Position numbers and translations under genes: made by a program. The notes under the pieces were generated by a model, which was given only the letters and a program-made list of their open reading frames with translations, was not told the DNA's origin and did no database searches. This document shows positions 1 through 6,766 of a stretch of DNA of 6,766 bases, one piece after another. The stretch spans positions 1-6,766 of the forward strand of contig JABHBC010000216.1 in assembly GCA_018674025.1 (NCBI GenBank), read 5' to 3'. Numbering within the stretch: position 1 is the stretch's first letter; each line of letters starts with the position of its first letter. This DNA comes from Flavobacteriaceae bacterium (GTDB lineage Bacteria > Bacteroidota > Bacteroidia > Flavobacteriales > Flavobacteriaceae).

Positions 1-495
1 ACTAATATCTAATTTTTCTGAAAAATTTATAATTGGAAAAACAACTATTAAAAGACTCCAAACTGTAGCCACAATAAAAATTTTTAGACCTGGTGTTTTT
101 CTCAAATTTTTATTTACTGAATTAAATGGAAAACAATAAAACAGTGTTAGTAAACTCATTAAAAAGAGTAAAACTAACATTTCACCAGTTAATTTAGTTG
201 TTATCATTACACAAATTAGTGTTGAAATAACAGTTAAAAAATAAATTAATTTTAAGTTGGTACTATGTTTTTTTGTTTTAAAAAAAACAATTTCAAAATA
301 TTTAATGAAGTTGTAGCCAGTAAAACATAAACAAAAAGAATAAATAAGTAAAATGTAGTCTATATTTATATCAAATTTTAGAAGTGTTATAAGTTGAAAA
401 CAAACTACGGCTAACGAAACATGCAGACTAGAGTTTATATAGAAATTAAAGAATTTTATAATTAAGTTTTTAATGTTAATAAGTTGTTTAATTAA
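1..495 (-). CDS. UbiA-like polytopic membrane protein, N-terminal part (partial, start unresolved)
   Basis: The minus strand is open from the in-frame TAA at 498-496 to the left edge, about 165 codons without a stop, so the C-terminus is missing. The translation is strongly hydrophobic with about five likely membrane spans, around SLHVSLAVVCFQLITLL, ILLIYSFCLCFTGYNF, LIYFLTVISTLICVMI, MLVLLFLMSLLTLFYCF and IFIVATVWSLLIVVF. The loop NLRKTPGLK before the fifth span and the N-terminal NFYINSSLHV resemble, from memory, flavobacterial proteins annotated as UbiA prenyltransferase family. Classical UbiA enzymes transfer prenyl groups to aromatic acceptors in the membrane. The Asp-rich metal/diphosphate motif expected after the second span is not intact: the site reads NFIKYFE. 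Substrate and activity are therefore open. No ATG, GTG or TTG lies between the upstream stop and the conserved NFYINSS segment. Candidate starts are ATT at 492-490 or 480-478, or ATG at 502-500 with a one-base slip. The gene is divergent from gcvP. I am confident it is coding, moderately confident of the family. Confidence 0.7.
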
Positions 496-558
496 TTAAC
501 ATTTTTTTATAAATATTAATACCATAAAAATATCATTTATTAATTACTTTTACACCCA

Positions 559-567
559 TATAATTTG
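559..567 (+). promoter_or_regulatory. gcvP: Candidate gcvP promoter -7/-10 element
   Basis: TATAAT at 559-564 continues into TTTG, giving TAATTTG at 561-567. This is one base shorter than the Bacteroidota -7 consensus TAnnTTTG. It sits in the only non-coding DNA upstream of gcvP. A start site about 7 bases downstream would leave a leader of under 10 nt before the ATG at 579. No clear -33 TTTG is visible, and such AT-rich matches arise easily by chance. Confidence 0.3.
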
Positions 568-578
568 AAAAAAATTAG

Positions 579-3428
579 ATGAATAAAGAATCTTTTTCTA
601 GAAGACATATTGGACCAAGAGAGTCTGATGTGAATGAAATGCTCAAAACTGTCAAAGCTAGTTCAGTTGAAAATTTGATTGAAGAAACTATTCCCTCAAA
701 TATCAGATTAAAAAATGGTCTTGATCTAGAGTCTCCTTTAAGTGAGTCTGAATACTTAATGCACTTAAAAAAGATATCTCATTTAAACAAAGTATATAAA
801 ACATATATAGGTTTAGGGTATCACAGATCTTATTTACCTGCTGTTATTCAACGAAACATTCTTGAGAATCCAGGTTGGTATACTGCTTACACTCCTTATC
901 AAGCAGAAATAGCTCAAGGAAGATTAGAAGCTTTGTTAAATTTCCAAACTGTTGTGTCTGACCTGACAGGGATGGAATTAGCAAACGCATCTCTACTAGA
1001 CGAAAGTACTGCTGCTGCAGAAGCTATGACAATGTTGTTTGCTGTTAGATCAAGAGACCAGAAAAAAAATAACATAAACAAATATTTTGTTTCGAAAAAT
1101 ATATTCCCTCAAACACTATCTTTATTAAAAACAAGATCTACTCCACTTGGAATTGAACTGATATTAGACGATGAAAACAAATTTAATTTCAATTCTGATG
1201 AATTTTTTGGTGCATTCATTCAATATCCATGTGCTGATGGAACTATTGTTGACAGCTCCTCATTTATAAAGAACTGTAACCACAACAATATAAAAATAGC
1301 GGTTGCAGCAGATATTTTAAGTTTAACTCTTTTAGAATCACCAGGTAGTTTTGGCGCAGATGTTGTGGTTGGAACCACTCAAAGGTTTGGTATTCCATTA
1401 GGTTATGGAGGTCCTCACGCAGCATACTTTGCCACTAAAAATGAATACAAAAGAAATATTCCTGGAAGAATCATCGGAGTAACTTTAGATGTAGATGGCA
1501 ATAGAGCCCTTAGAATGGCTTTACAAACAAGAGAGCAGCATATAAAAAGAGATAAAGCCACATCCAATATATGTACATCACAAGTTTTACTTGCAGTTAT
1601 GGCAGGAATGTATGCGGTATATCATGGTCCAGAAGGATTAACAGATATTGCTAAAAAAATTCATAATGGTACTTGTGTTTTAGCTGAGAAATTAACCTCA
1701 TTGGGCTTAAAACAGCTAAATAGTAATTTCTTTGATACTATTCGAATAAGCATTGATATTGAAAAAATTAAAAATGAAGCTAACTTTAAAGAAGTAAATT
1801 TTTATTATCCTGACAAAAACACAGTATCTATAAGTATTAATGAAACAACCTCAATTGAAGATTTAAACACTATTGTTTCAATTTTTTCTACTGCCTTAAA
1901 ATCTAAAACGGATGAAATTTTAGTTGTAAGTGATAGAACAAATATCCCTAAGACATTAATAAGAAAAACTGAATTTTTAACCAACAGTGTTTTTAGTAAG
2001 TACCATTCTGAATCTGAATTAATGAGGTATATCAAATCTTTGGAAAGAAAAGATTTATCATTAACCCATTCAATGATACCATTAGGTTCTTGTACCATGA
2101 AATTAAATGCAGCAGTTGAGATGCTTCCATTGAGTTGGAACAGATGGATAAACATTCATCCATTCGCTCCAAAATTTCAAGCAAAGGGGTATGAATATAT
2201 TTTAAAAAAACTTGAAAATCAGTTAACTACAATCACAGGGTTTGCTGCGACTTCGTTACAACCAAATTCTGGAGCTCAAGGAGAATTTGCCGGATTAATG
2301 GTAATAAGAGCATATCACGAAGATAACGGTGATCAAAACAGAAATATATGTCTTATACCTTCCTCAGCACACGGTACTAACCCTGCTAGTGCTGTAATGG
2401 CAGGCATGAAGGTGATTGTAACCAAAGCATCAGAAGATGGAAACATAGATATTAAAGACCTCAAAGCTAAAGCCATAGAGCATAAAGATAACTTAGCTGC
2501 CCTAATGATCACTTACCCTTCTACACATGGAGTATTTGAAGCAGACATAGTTGAAATAACAACTATTATTCACGATAACGGAGGACAAGTTTATATGGAC
2601 GGAGCTAACATGAATGCACAAGTTGGTTTAACTAACCCAGCTGCTATCGGAGCAGATGTTTGCCATCTTAATCTTCATAAGACATTTGCCATACCTCATG
2701 GAGGTGGTGGGCCTGGAGTTGGTCCTATATGTGTTGCCAAACAACTAGCGCCTTTTTTACCCTCAAACCCAATAATAAAGACTGGTGGAGAAAAAGCTAT
2801 TGAATCAATATCTTCTGCGCCATTTGGATCAGCTTTGGCATGTTTAATTTCTTATGGTTACATAAAAATGTTAGGCAGTAGTGGACTTACAAATTCGACC
2901 AAAATGGCTATTCTGAATGCAAACTATATAAAAGAAAGATTATCTGGCAAATATGAAGTATTATATTCTGGAGAGAATGGTAGAGCTGCACATGAAATGA
3001 TTATTGATTGTAGGCCTTTTAAATCAAATGGTATCGAAGTTACAGATATAGCTAAAAGATTAATGGATTATGGATTCCATGCCCCAACAGTCTCTTTCCC
3101 TGTAGCAGGAACTATGATGATAGAACCAACAGAGAGTGAAAGTAAAGATGAGCTTGATCGATTTTGTAATGCAATGTTAGAAATAAGAAAAGAAATTGAC
3201 AGTTGTAATATAGATGATGTAAATAATATATTAAAAAACTCACCCCACACTTTAGAGATGGTTACAGCCGATAAATGGGACTTCAATTACTCTAGAAGTC
3301 AAGCTGCATACCCATTAGACTTCACTAAAGATAATAAGTTTTGGGCTTCAGTCAGAAGAGTTGATGATGCTTATGGCGATAGAAACTTGATTTGTAGTTG
3401 TGCGCCAATAGAATCCTACACAGAGTAA
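579..3428 (+). CDS. gcvP: Glycine dehydrogenase (aminomethyl-transferring), glycine cleavage system P-protein
   Basis: This is the PLP enzyme that decarboxylates glycine and transfers the aminomethyl group to the lipoyl arm of GcvH, releasing CO2 in the cytoplasm and feeding one-carbon metabolism. The 949 residues match the single-chain form of about 950-960 residues, in which an N-terminal non-catalytic half and a C-terminal PLP half are fused. The start is well placed because the family N-terminus SFSRRHIGPRESD follows directly. Visible signatures include ENPGWYTAYTPYQAEIAQGR, SLLDE plus TAAAEAM (about 138-150), ALQTREQHIKRDKATSNIC, PNSGAQGE (562-569), SSAHGTNPAS (from 595) and DGANMNAQVG (from 674). 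The PLP lysine is K701 in NLHKTFAIPH, followed by the glycine loop GGGGPGVGP (708-716). The C-terminal NLICSCAPIESY is also typical. No frameshift or lost key residue is seen. gcvT and gcvH are absent, so the system is dispersed here. No glycine riboswitch fits in the short upstream gap. A 67-nt gap separates it from the KAS III-like gene, so co-transcription is possible but not shown. Confidence 0.98.
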   Translation: MNKESFSRRHIGPRESDVNEMLKTVKASSVENLIEETIPSNIRLKNGLDLESPLSESEYLMHLKKISHLNKVYKTYIGLGYHRSYLPAVIQRNILENPGWYTAYTPYQAEIAQGRLEALLNFQTVVSDLTGMELANASLLDESTAAAEAMTMLFAVRSRDQKKNNINKYFVSKNIFPQTLSLLKTRSTPLGIELILDDENKFNFNSDEFFGAFIQYPCADGTIVDSSSFIKNCNHNNIKIAVAADILSLTLLESPGSFGADVVVGTTQRFGIPLGYGGPHAAYFATKNEYKRNIPGRIIGVTLDVDGNRALRMALQTREQHIKRDKATSNICTSQVLLAVMAGMYAVYHGPEGLTDIAKKIHNGTCVLAEKLTSLGLKQLNSNFFDTIRISIDIEKIKNEANFKEVNFYYPDKNTVSISINETTSIEDLNTIVSIFSTALKSKTDEILVVSDRTNIPKTLIRKTEFLTNSVFSKYHSESELMRYIKSLERKDLSLTHSMIPLGSCTMKLNAAVEMLPLSWNRWINIHPFAPKFQAKGYEYILKKLENQLTTITGFAATSLQPNSGAQGEFAGLMVIRAYHEDNGDQNRNICLIPSSAHGTNPASAVMAGMKVIVTKASEDGNIDIKDLKAKAIEHKDNLAALMITYPSTHGVFEADIVEITTIIHDNGGQVYMDGANMNAQVGLTNPAAIGADVCHLNLHKTFAIPHGGGGPGVGPICVAKQLAPFLPSNPIIKTGGEKAIESISSAPFGSALACLISYGYIKMLGSSGLTNSTKMAILNANYIKERLSGKYEVLYSGENGRAAHEMIIDCRPFKSNGIEVTDIAKRLMDYGFHAPTVSFPVAGTMMIEPTESESKDELDRFCNAMLEIRKEIDSCNIDDVNNILKNSPHTLEMVTADKWDFNYSRSQAAYPLDFTKDNKFWASVRRVDDAYGDRNLICSCAPIESYTE

Positions 3429-3447
3429 TTGTTTCAAAAAAAATACT

Positions 3448-3471
3448 TAGATTGTAGTTTAAAATAATCTA
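3448..3471 (+). other. Weak AT-rich hairpin in gcvP-KAS III intergenic gap
   Basis: TAGATTGT (3448-3455) can pair with ATAATCTA (3464-3471), giving an 8-bp stem with one G-T pair and an 8-base loop. It lies 20 bases after the gcvP stop. No T-run follows, so it is not a convincing intrinsic terminator. It could be an attenuating or RNA-stability structure, or chance in AT-rich DNA. Confidence 0.2.
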
Positions 3472-3495
3472 TTAAGCTATTTCAAAATTATATTC

Positions 3496-4554
3496 ATGAA
3501 TGTAAAAATTACAGGTACTGGCAGTTATATACCAAAAGTTCTTAAAAAAAATAATGATTTCAGCAATCATACATTTTATAATGTGGATGGGTCTAAGGTT
3601 GAATCAGAGATAAGTAGTGTAATAAACAAACTAAAAGAAATCACAGGTGTAAAAGAAAGAAGATATGCAAATGATAATTTAAACTCATCTGATCTTGGAT
3701 ATTTAGCAGCTGAAAAAGCAATTAAAGATGCTAATATTGATAAAGAAACAATAGATTATATAATAGTTGCACATAATTTTGGAGATGTTAAACCAACATC
3801 TGATCAAAGTGATATGTTACCGTGTCTAGCTGCTAGAGTAAAACATTTATTGAAAATTAAAAATCCAAAATGTGTAGCTTATGATATCTTGTTTGGATGT
3901 CCAGGTTGGGTCGAAGGAGTTATTCAAGCAAATAGTTTTATTAAATCTGGAATAGCAAAAAAATGTTTGGTAATTGGATCAGAAACTCTTTCAAGAGTTG
4001 TTGACAAATTCGATAGAGACTCTATGATTTATGCTGATGGAGCTGGAGCAACTATTTTAGAGTCTTCCAAAAATAATTTGGGAATAATTGCTCACGAATC
4101 TGCGTCATACACAACTGATGAAATTTATTATTTGTTTTTTGGAGAGTCTTACAACGCTAATAGTGGGAATGATTCCAGATTCATAAAAATGCACGGAAGA
4201 AAAATTTATGAGTTTGCATTAACTAATGTACCAGCCGCTATGAAAAGTTGCTTAGACAAGAGTAATTATAAAATTGAAGATTTAAAAAAAATATTTATTC
4301 ATCAAGCTAATGAAAAAATGGATGAAGCCATAATAAAACGATTTTACAGGTTGTATAAATTGCAAGTTCCTGAAAATATTATGCCAATGAATATTCATAA
4401 ACTCGGTAATAGTTCTGTAGCTACAGTACCCACATTGTTTGATCTTGTAAGAAAAGACAAATTAAAACCACATAATTTATCTAAAGGAGACATTATAATG
4501 TTTGCTAGTGTTGGAGCTGGAATGCATATAAATGCCATCGTATATCAATACTAA
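3496..4554 (+). CDS. 3-oxoacyl-ACP synthase III-like (KAS III / FabH-family thiolase-fold) condensing enzyme
   Basis: Thiolase-fold enzymes of this class use an active-site cysteine to accept an acyl group and condense it with malonyl-ACP, or in relatives with another acceptor. The full catalytic triad is visible: C135 in DILFGCPGW, H269 in FIHQANEKM and N305 in KLGNSSVA. The glycine motif DGAGA (181-185) and the C-terminal SVGAGMHINA also fit. The length of 352 is slightly above FabH at about 320. The extra residues are partly in the N-terminal region between KNNDF and TGVKERR (about 19-56), where the FabH acyl-CoA-pocket segment with DEWI is replaced by an unrelated sequence. Substrate choice probably differs from housekeeping FabH. 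From memory, very similar proteins are widespread and conserved in Flavobacteriia, without a defined product. The ATG at 3496 begins the family start MNVKITGTGSYIP. The stop overlaps the methyltransferase start by one base (TAATG), which implies translational coupling. Catalytic competence is likely; the pathway is unknown. Confidence 0.9.
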   Translation: MNVKITGTGSYIPKVLKKNNDFSNHTFYNVDGSKVESEISSVINKLKEITGVKERRYANDNLNSSDLGYLAAEKAIKDANIDKETIDYIIVAHNFGDVKPTSDQSDMLPCLAARVKHLLKIKNPKCVAYDILFGCPGWVEGVIQANSFIKSGIAKKCLVIGSETLSRVVDKFDRDSMIYADGAGATILESSKNNLGIIAHESASYTTDEIYYLFFGESYNANSGNDSRFIKMHGRKIYEFALTNVPAAMKSCLDKSNYKIEDLKKIFIHQANEKMDEAIIKRFYRLYKLQVPENIMPMNIHKLGNSSVATVPTLFDLVRKDKLKPHNLSKGDIIMFASVGAGMHINAIVYQY

Positions 4555-5147
4555 TGTATAAAAATAATTATCCCCATAAAAGATATCGAATTACATTAGA
4601 ATTTCTAAAAAAGTATATTGATACAAACGATGAAATTTTAGATCTGGGTGTTGCAAATCCGTTTTCTAAAATTATGAAAGAAAACAATTATACTGTTTCA
4701 AATACTCACGGAGAAGACTTAGATATAGAGTTTAGCTCAGTTCACAAATCTAATGCTACAACTGTAACAGCATTTGAAATATTTGAACATCTAGTTGCTC
4801 CTTTTAATGTATTAAAAGAAATTAAAGCGGATAAATTAATTGCAAGTATACCATTAAAATTATGGTTTTCCAGTGCCTATAAAAACTCTAATGATAAATG
4901 GGATAGACATTATCACGAATTTGAAGATTGGCAATTTGATTGGCTACTTGAGAAATCAGGCTGGGAAATAGTTTCTAGAAAAAAGTGGACTAATCCAGCA
5001 AAAAAAGTAGGGTTTAGACCAATTTTAAGATTATTTTTTCCTCGATATTATATGGTTTATGCAGTAAGAAAACCTAAAGAAATATCTTGGAGTGAAAAAA
5101 GAGCTAATAATGAAGAAACATATTCTAAAGAATTTGATAATCTTTAA
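4554..5147 (+). CDS. Class I SAM-dependent methyltransferase-like protein
   Basis: A 197-residue cytoplasmic protein with no signal peptide or membrane span. Residues 27-36 (EILDLGVANP) occupy the position of SAM-binding motif I, at the end of the first beta strand. TAFEIFEHL (72-80) resembles the post-motif segment of Methyltransf_11/23-type enzymes, with the EH pair at 78-79. The canonical GxGxG of motif I is reduced to G32-V-A-N-P, and the acidic end of strand 2 appears to be EDLD (54-57). The C-terminal half carries a highly distinctive charged and aromatic stretch (DRHYHEFEDW, then QFDWLLEKSGW) that I associate from memory with a flavobacterial family of unknown substrate. The start codon overlaps the preceding KAS III-like stop by 1 nt, and the glycosyltransferase follows after 32 nt, so this is most likely the middle gene of a three-gene operon. 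The acceptor could be the KAS product or a sugar, but that is speculation. Loss of activity with retained fold is an alternative. Confidence 0.8.
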   Translation: MYKNNYPHKRYRITLEFLKKYIDTNDEILDLGVANPFSKIMKENNYTVSNTHGEDLDIEFSSVHKSNATTVTAFEIFEHLVAPFNVLKEIKADKLIASIPLKLWFSSAYKNSNDKWDRHYHEFEDWQFDWLLEKSGWEIVSRKKWTNPAKKVGFRPILRLFFPRYYMVYAVRKPKEISWSEKRANNEETYSKEFDNL

Positions 5148-5148
5148 T

Positions 5149-5160
5149 AATTAGCTAATT
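5149..5160. promoter_or_regulatory. Perfect 12-bp palindrome between methyltransferase and glycosyltransferase genes
   Basis: AATTAGCTAATT is its own reverse complement. It starts two bases after the methyltransferase stop, within the 32-nt gap before the glycosyltransferase. It could be a small dimer-binding operator or simply AT-rich chance. It has no loop, so it is not a terminator hairpin. There is no further support. Confidence 0.15.
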
Positions 5161-5179
5161 TACATTTAACAACATAGTT

Positions 5180-6031
5180 ATGGATGTATATATAATAATC
5201 CCTTTTCACAATGAAGAAAAGTATATAGAATCAACTGTAAAATCAATTGTTGAACAATCTTATCCTGTAAAAAAATTACTTCTTGTAAATGATAATTCAA
5301 CTGACAAAAGTTCTTCAAAAATTGATATTTACTTAAAAGAATATAGCTGGATAAGTAAGATAGATATAAATTCAAATAATAATCATATTCCAGGAAAAAA
5401 AGTAATCAATGCATTTAATCAAGGGTTAAAGATTATGGACTCAAATTATGACATAATATGTAAATTCGATGCAGATATAATTTTACCAAAAAATTATCTA
5501 GAAAAAGTAATCTTAGAATACAATAAAGATCCATTAGTTGGAATGGTTTCTGGTATTTTACATATCAAAAAAAATGATAAATGGATATTTGAAAAAGTAT
5601 CCTCTAAAAAACATGTAAGAGGACCTATTAAATCTTACAAAAAAGAATGCTTTAAAGAAATAGGTGGTTTAAAAGAGTCTATTGGATGGGACACAGTAGA
5701 TGTTTTATTAGCAAAATACAATAAATGGAAGGTGGTAACTAATGAAAATCTAATTGTAAAGCATCTAAAACCTACAGGGTTAAATTATAATAAAAGTGCT
5801 AAATATTTACAGGGTGAAGCGCTCTATAAGATGAGGTTTGGCATTGTTTTAAGTTTATTATCTGCTATAAAAAGGGCATATAACCTTAGAAGTATTACAT
5901 ATCTAATATTTATTAAAATTGGATACATAATTGCAGTATTTAGTGCAAAAAAGAGAATGGTTAGTGAAAAAGAGGGGGTGTTTATTAGAAAAATAATATG
6001 GGAAAATATTTTTAAAAAGGTAATTTCTTAG
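5180..6031 (+). CDS. Glycosyltransferase family 2 (GT-A fold), membrane-associated
   Basis: This is an inverting nucleotide-sugar-dependent transferase of the GT-A fold; donor and acceptor cannot be told from sequence. The N-terminus VYIIIPFHNEEKYIESTVKS (residues 3-22) is the classic GT2 first strand and nucleotide-binding start. VNDNSTD follows at 36-42, then the metal-binding DXD motif D97-A-D99 in CKFDADIILP. GWDTVD (169-174) is at the position of the acceptor-binding/catalytic-base motif (the ED/WD-like element), with D171 and D174 as candidates. The region after about residue 220 is rich in hydrophobic and basic residues. It contains one likely membrane-associated segment (about 239-256, ITYLIFIKIGYIIAVFSA), which fits a lipid- or envelope-linked acceptor on the inner membrane face. 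It is the third gene in the run after the KAS III-like and methyltransferase genes, 32 nt downstream. The last 20 bases overlap the convergent dehydratase gene. A standard start at ATG 5180 places the GT2 motif at once. No missing core residue was noticed. Confidence 0.92.
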   Translation: MDVYIIIPFHNEEKYIESTVKSIVEQSYPVKKLLLVNDNSTDKSSSKIDIYLKEYSWISKIDINSNNNHIPGKKVINAFNQGLKIMDSNYDIICKFDADIILPKNYLEKVILEYNKDPLVGMVSGILHIKKNDKWIFEKVSSKKHVRGPIKSYKKECFKEIGGLKESIGWDTVDVLLAKYNKWKVVTNENLIVKHLKPTGLNYNKSAKYLQGEALYKMRFGIVLSLLSAIKRAYNLRSITYLIFIKIGYIIAVFSAKKRMVSEKEGVFIRKIIWENIFKKVIS

Positions 6032-6766
6032 AGTCAACATTACCACCTGAAAGGATAACTCCAACTTTCTTTTCCTTAAATTTTTCTTTTTCTTTTAAAA
6101 CTCCTGCAAAAGCCACAGCGCTGGAGGGTTCTATTAATATATTTAGTTTATCATAAATTAATTTCATAGCGCTAATAATCTCATCTTCATCTACACAAAT
6201 AATTGATTCTATATAATCTAATATGATAGGAAAATTAATATCTCCTAAATTAGTTCTTAACCCATCAGCAATTGTGTCCGTATTCAAATTATACTCAATC
6301 TTTTTAGATTTCAAAGATCTATAGGCATCATTTACATTTAGTGGCTCAACTCCTATTACTTCACATTTATTCGAATACGCATTACATGATAGAGCTGACC
6401 CAGCTATAAGTCCCCCACCTCCAACAGGGCATAGTATATAATCAAGTTCAGGGATATCTTGAATTAATTCAGACACAACTGTAGAATTTCCTAATATAAC
6501 ATCCAAATCATTAGAAGGGTGAATAAAAGATAGATTATATTTAGCTTGGAGGTTAGTAGTAGTTTTTTCTCTATCAACTAGAGTTGAATTACATTCAATT
6601 AAATTATCGGTAGTTTTAAGTACTGCATTTTTTTTGAATTTTGGTGCATTTTTAGGCATTACTATATGTGAACTGATATTTTGATTTTTTGAAGCTAATG
6701 CTAATGCTTGAGCAAAATTACCAGATGAATGTGTAATAACACCACTTTTTTTATCAATTTCATTTA
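6012..6766 (-). CDS. Serine/threonine dehydratase or serine racemase-like PLP enzyme (partial, N-terminus beyond window)
   Basis: This is a fold-type II PLP enzyme that dehydrates threonine or serine to 2-oxobutyrate or pyruvate plus ammonia; some relatives racemize serine. The frame stays open from the stop at 6014-6012 to the right edge, about 250 codons. The first visible residues include GVITHSSGNFAQALALASK, the substrate-binding SSGN segment (about 6734-6717). An internal ATG at 6659 is therefore not the start, and the PLP lysine region lies outside the window. The phosphate-binding loop GGGG is encoded at 6422-6411. E at 6347-6345 and D at 6329-6327, in VEPLNVNDAYRS, are spaced like the divalent-metal ligands of serine racemase. 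The C-terminal SGGNVD (SGGN at 6050-6039) is typical, and the protein ends soon after with no ACT regulatory domain. This fits the short catabolic dehydratase/serine racemase type, not the long biosynthetic IlvA. One odd point is that the usual GQGT segment reads GNST. The two reactions cannot be separated by sequence alone. Confidence 0.9.
   Translation of the reverse strand, partial: NEIDKKSGVITHSSGNFAQALALASKNQNISSHIVMPKNAPKFKKNAVLKTTDNLIECNSTLVDREKTTTNLQAKYNLSFIHPSNDLDVILGNSTVVSELIQDIPELDYILCPVGGGGLIAGSALSCNAYSNKCEVIGVEPLNVNDAYRSLKSKKIEYNLNTDTIADGLRTNLGDINFPIILDYIESIICVDEDEIISAMKLIYDKLNILIEPSSAVAFAGVLKEKEKFKEKKVGVILSGGNVDSKKLPF

Noticed and set aside
429..578. Glycine riboswitch upstream of gcvP
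   Set aside because: The gap is under 80 bases, AT-rich, with no paired aptamer-like GC helices.
1805..2155. Minus-strand open frame of 116 codons inside gcvP
   Set aside because: It lies wholly within the well-supported gcvP frame and its translation shows no recognisable motif. It is an antisense shadow.
3068..3286. Minus-strand open frame of 72 codons at the gcvP 3' end
   Set aside because: It is antisense to conserved gcvP sequence and has no family features.
3432..3487. Direct repeat TTTCAAAA (3432-3439 and 3480-3487) around the intergenic hairpin
   Set aside because: Eight AT-rich bases repeated once in a 67-nt gap is expected by chance and gives no attachment-site or promoter pattern.
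5178..5375. Minus-strand open frame of 65 codons at the glycosyltransferase 5' end
   Set aside because: It is antisense to the GT2 N-terminal motif. Its low-complexity Leu/Tyr content mirrors AT-rich coding on the other strand.
6019..6044. Inverted repeat GGTAAT...ATTACC at the convergent overlap as a bidirectional terminator
   Set aside because: It is only six pairs with a 14-base loop, encodes conserved residues of the dehydratase (GGN of SGGNVD), and has no T-run.
6657..6659. ATG as start of the dehydratase
   Set aside because: The frame continues upstream with the family motif THSSGNFAQAL, so this is an internal methionine in MPKNAP.

Overview
The window is AT-rich (roughly 30% G+C by eye), with short or overlapping gene junctions and no Shine-Dalgarno-like leaders. 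Protein wording points to Flavobacteriia (Bacteroidota), most likely a streamlined marine type: the single-chain glycine dehydrogenase, the KAS III with a 'FGCPGW' active site, and the methyltransferase with 'DRHYHEFEDWQFDW' all match what I remember of conserved flavobacterial proteins. This assignment rests on memory and inference, since no search was run.

Layout. (1) About 1-495, minus strand: the N-terminal part of a polytopic membrane protein resembling flavobacterial UbiA-type prenyltransferases. It runs off the left edge and has no ATG/GTG/TTG start. (2) About 500-578: a short divergent intergenic region with a candidate gcvP promoter. (3) 579-3428, plus: gcvP, the complete P-protein of the glycine cleavage system. 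(4) 3496-6031, plus: three compactly arranged genes, namely a ketoacyl-ACP synthase III-like enzyme with an intact Cys-His-Asn triad, a small SAM-methyltransferase-like protein that overlaps its stop codon by 1 nt, and a family 2 glycosyltransferase with a hydrophobic C-terminal region. (5) 6012-6766, minus: a serine/threonine dehydratase or serine racemase-like PLP enzyme. It converges on and overlaps the glycosyltransferase by 20 nt, and its N-terminus lies beyond the right edge.

How the genes may work together. GcvP decarboxylates glycine and passes the aminomethyl group to lipoyl-GcvH, feeding one-carbon metabolism; gcvT and gcvH are not in this window. The KAS III-like / methyltransferase / glycosyltransferase trio looks like a small lipid- or envelope-modification unit (acyl condensation, methylation, glycosyl transfer). 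Its product is not deducible from sequence, and it is the best candidate here for an undescribed pathway. The membrane UbiA-like protein may belong to the same neighbourhood, but it is transcribed divergently. No tRNA, rRNA, CRISPR array, insertion sequence or riboswitch is visible. No non-coding stretch exceeds about 85 bases.
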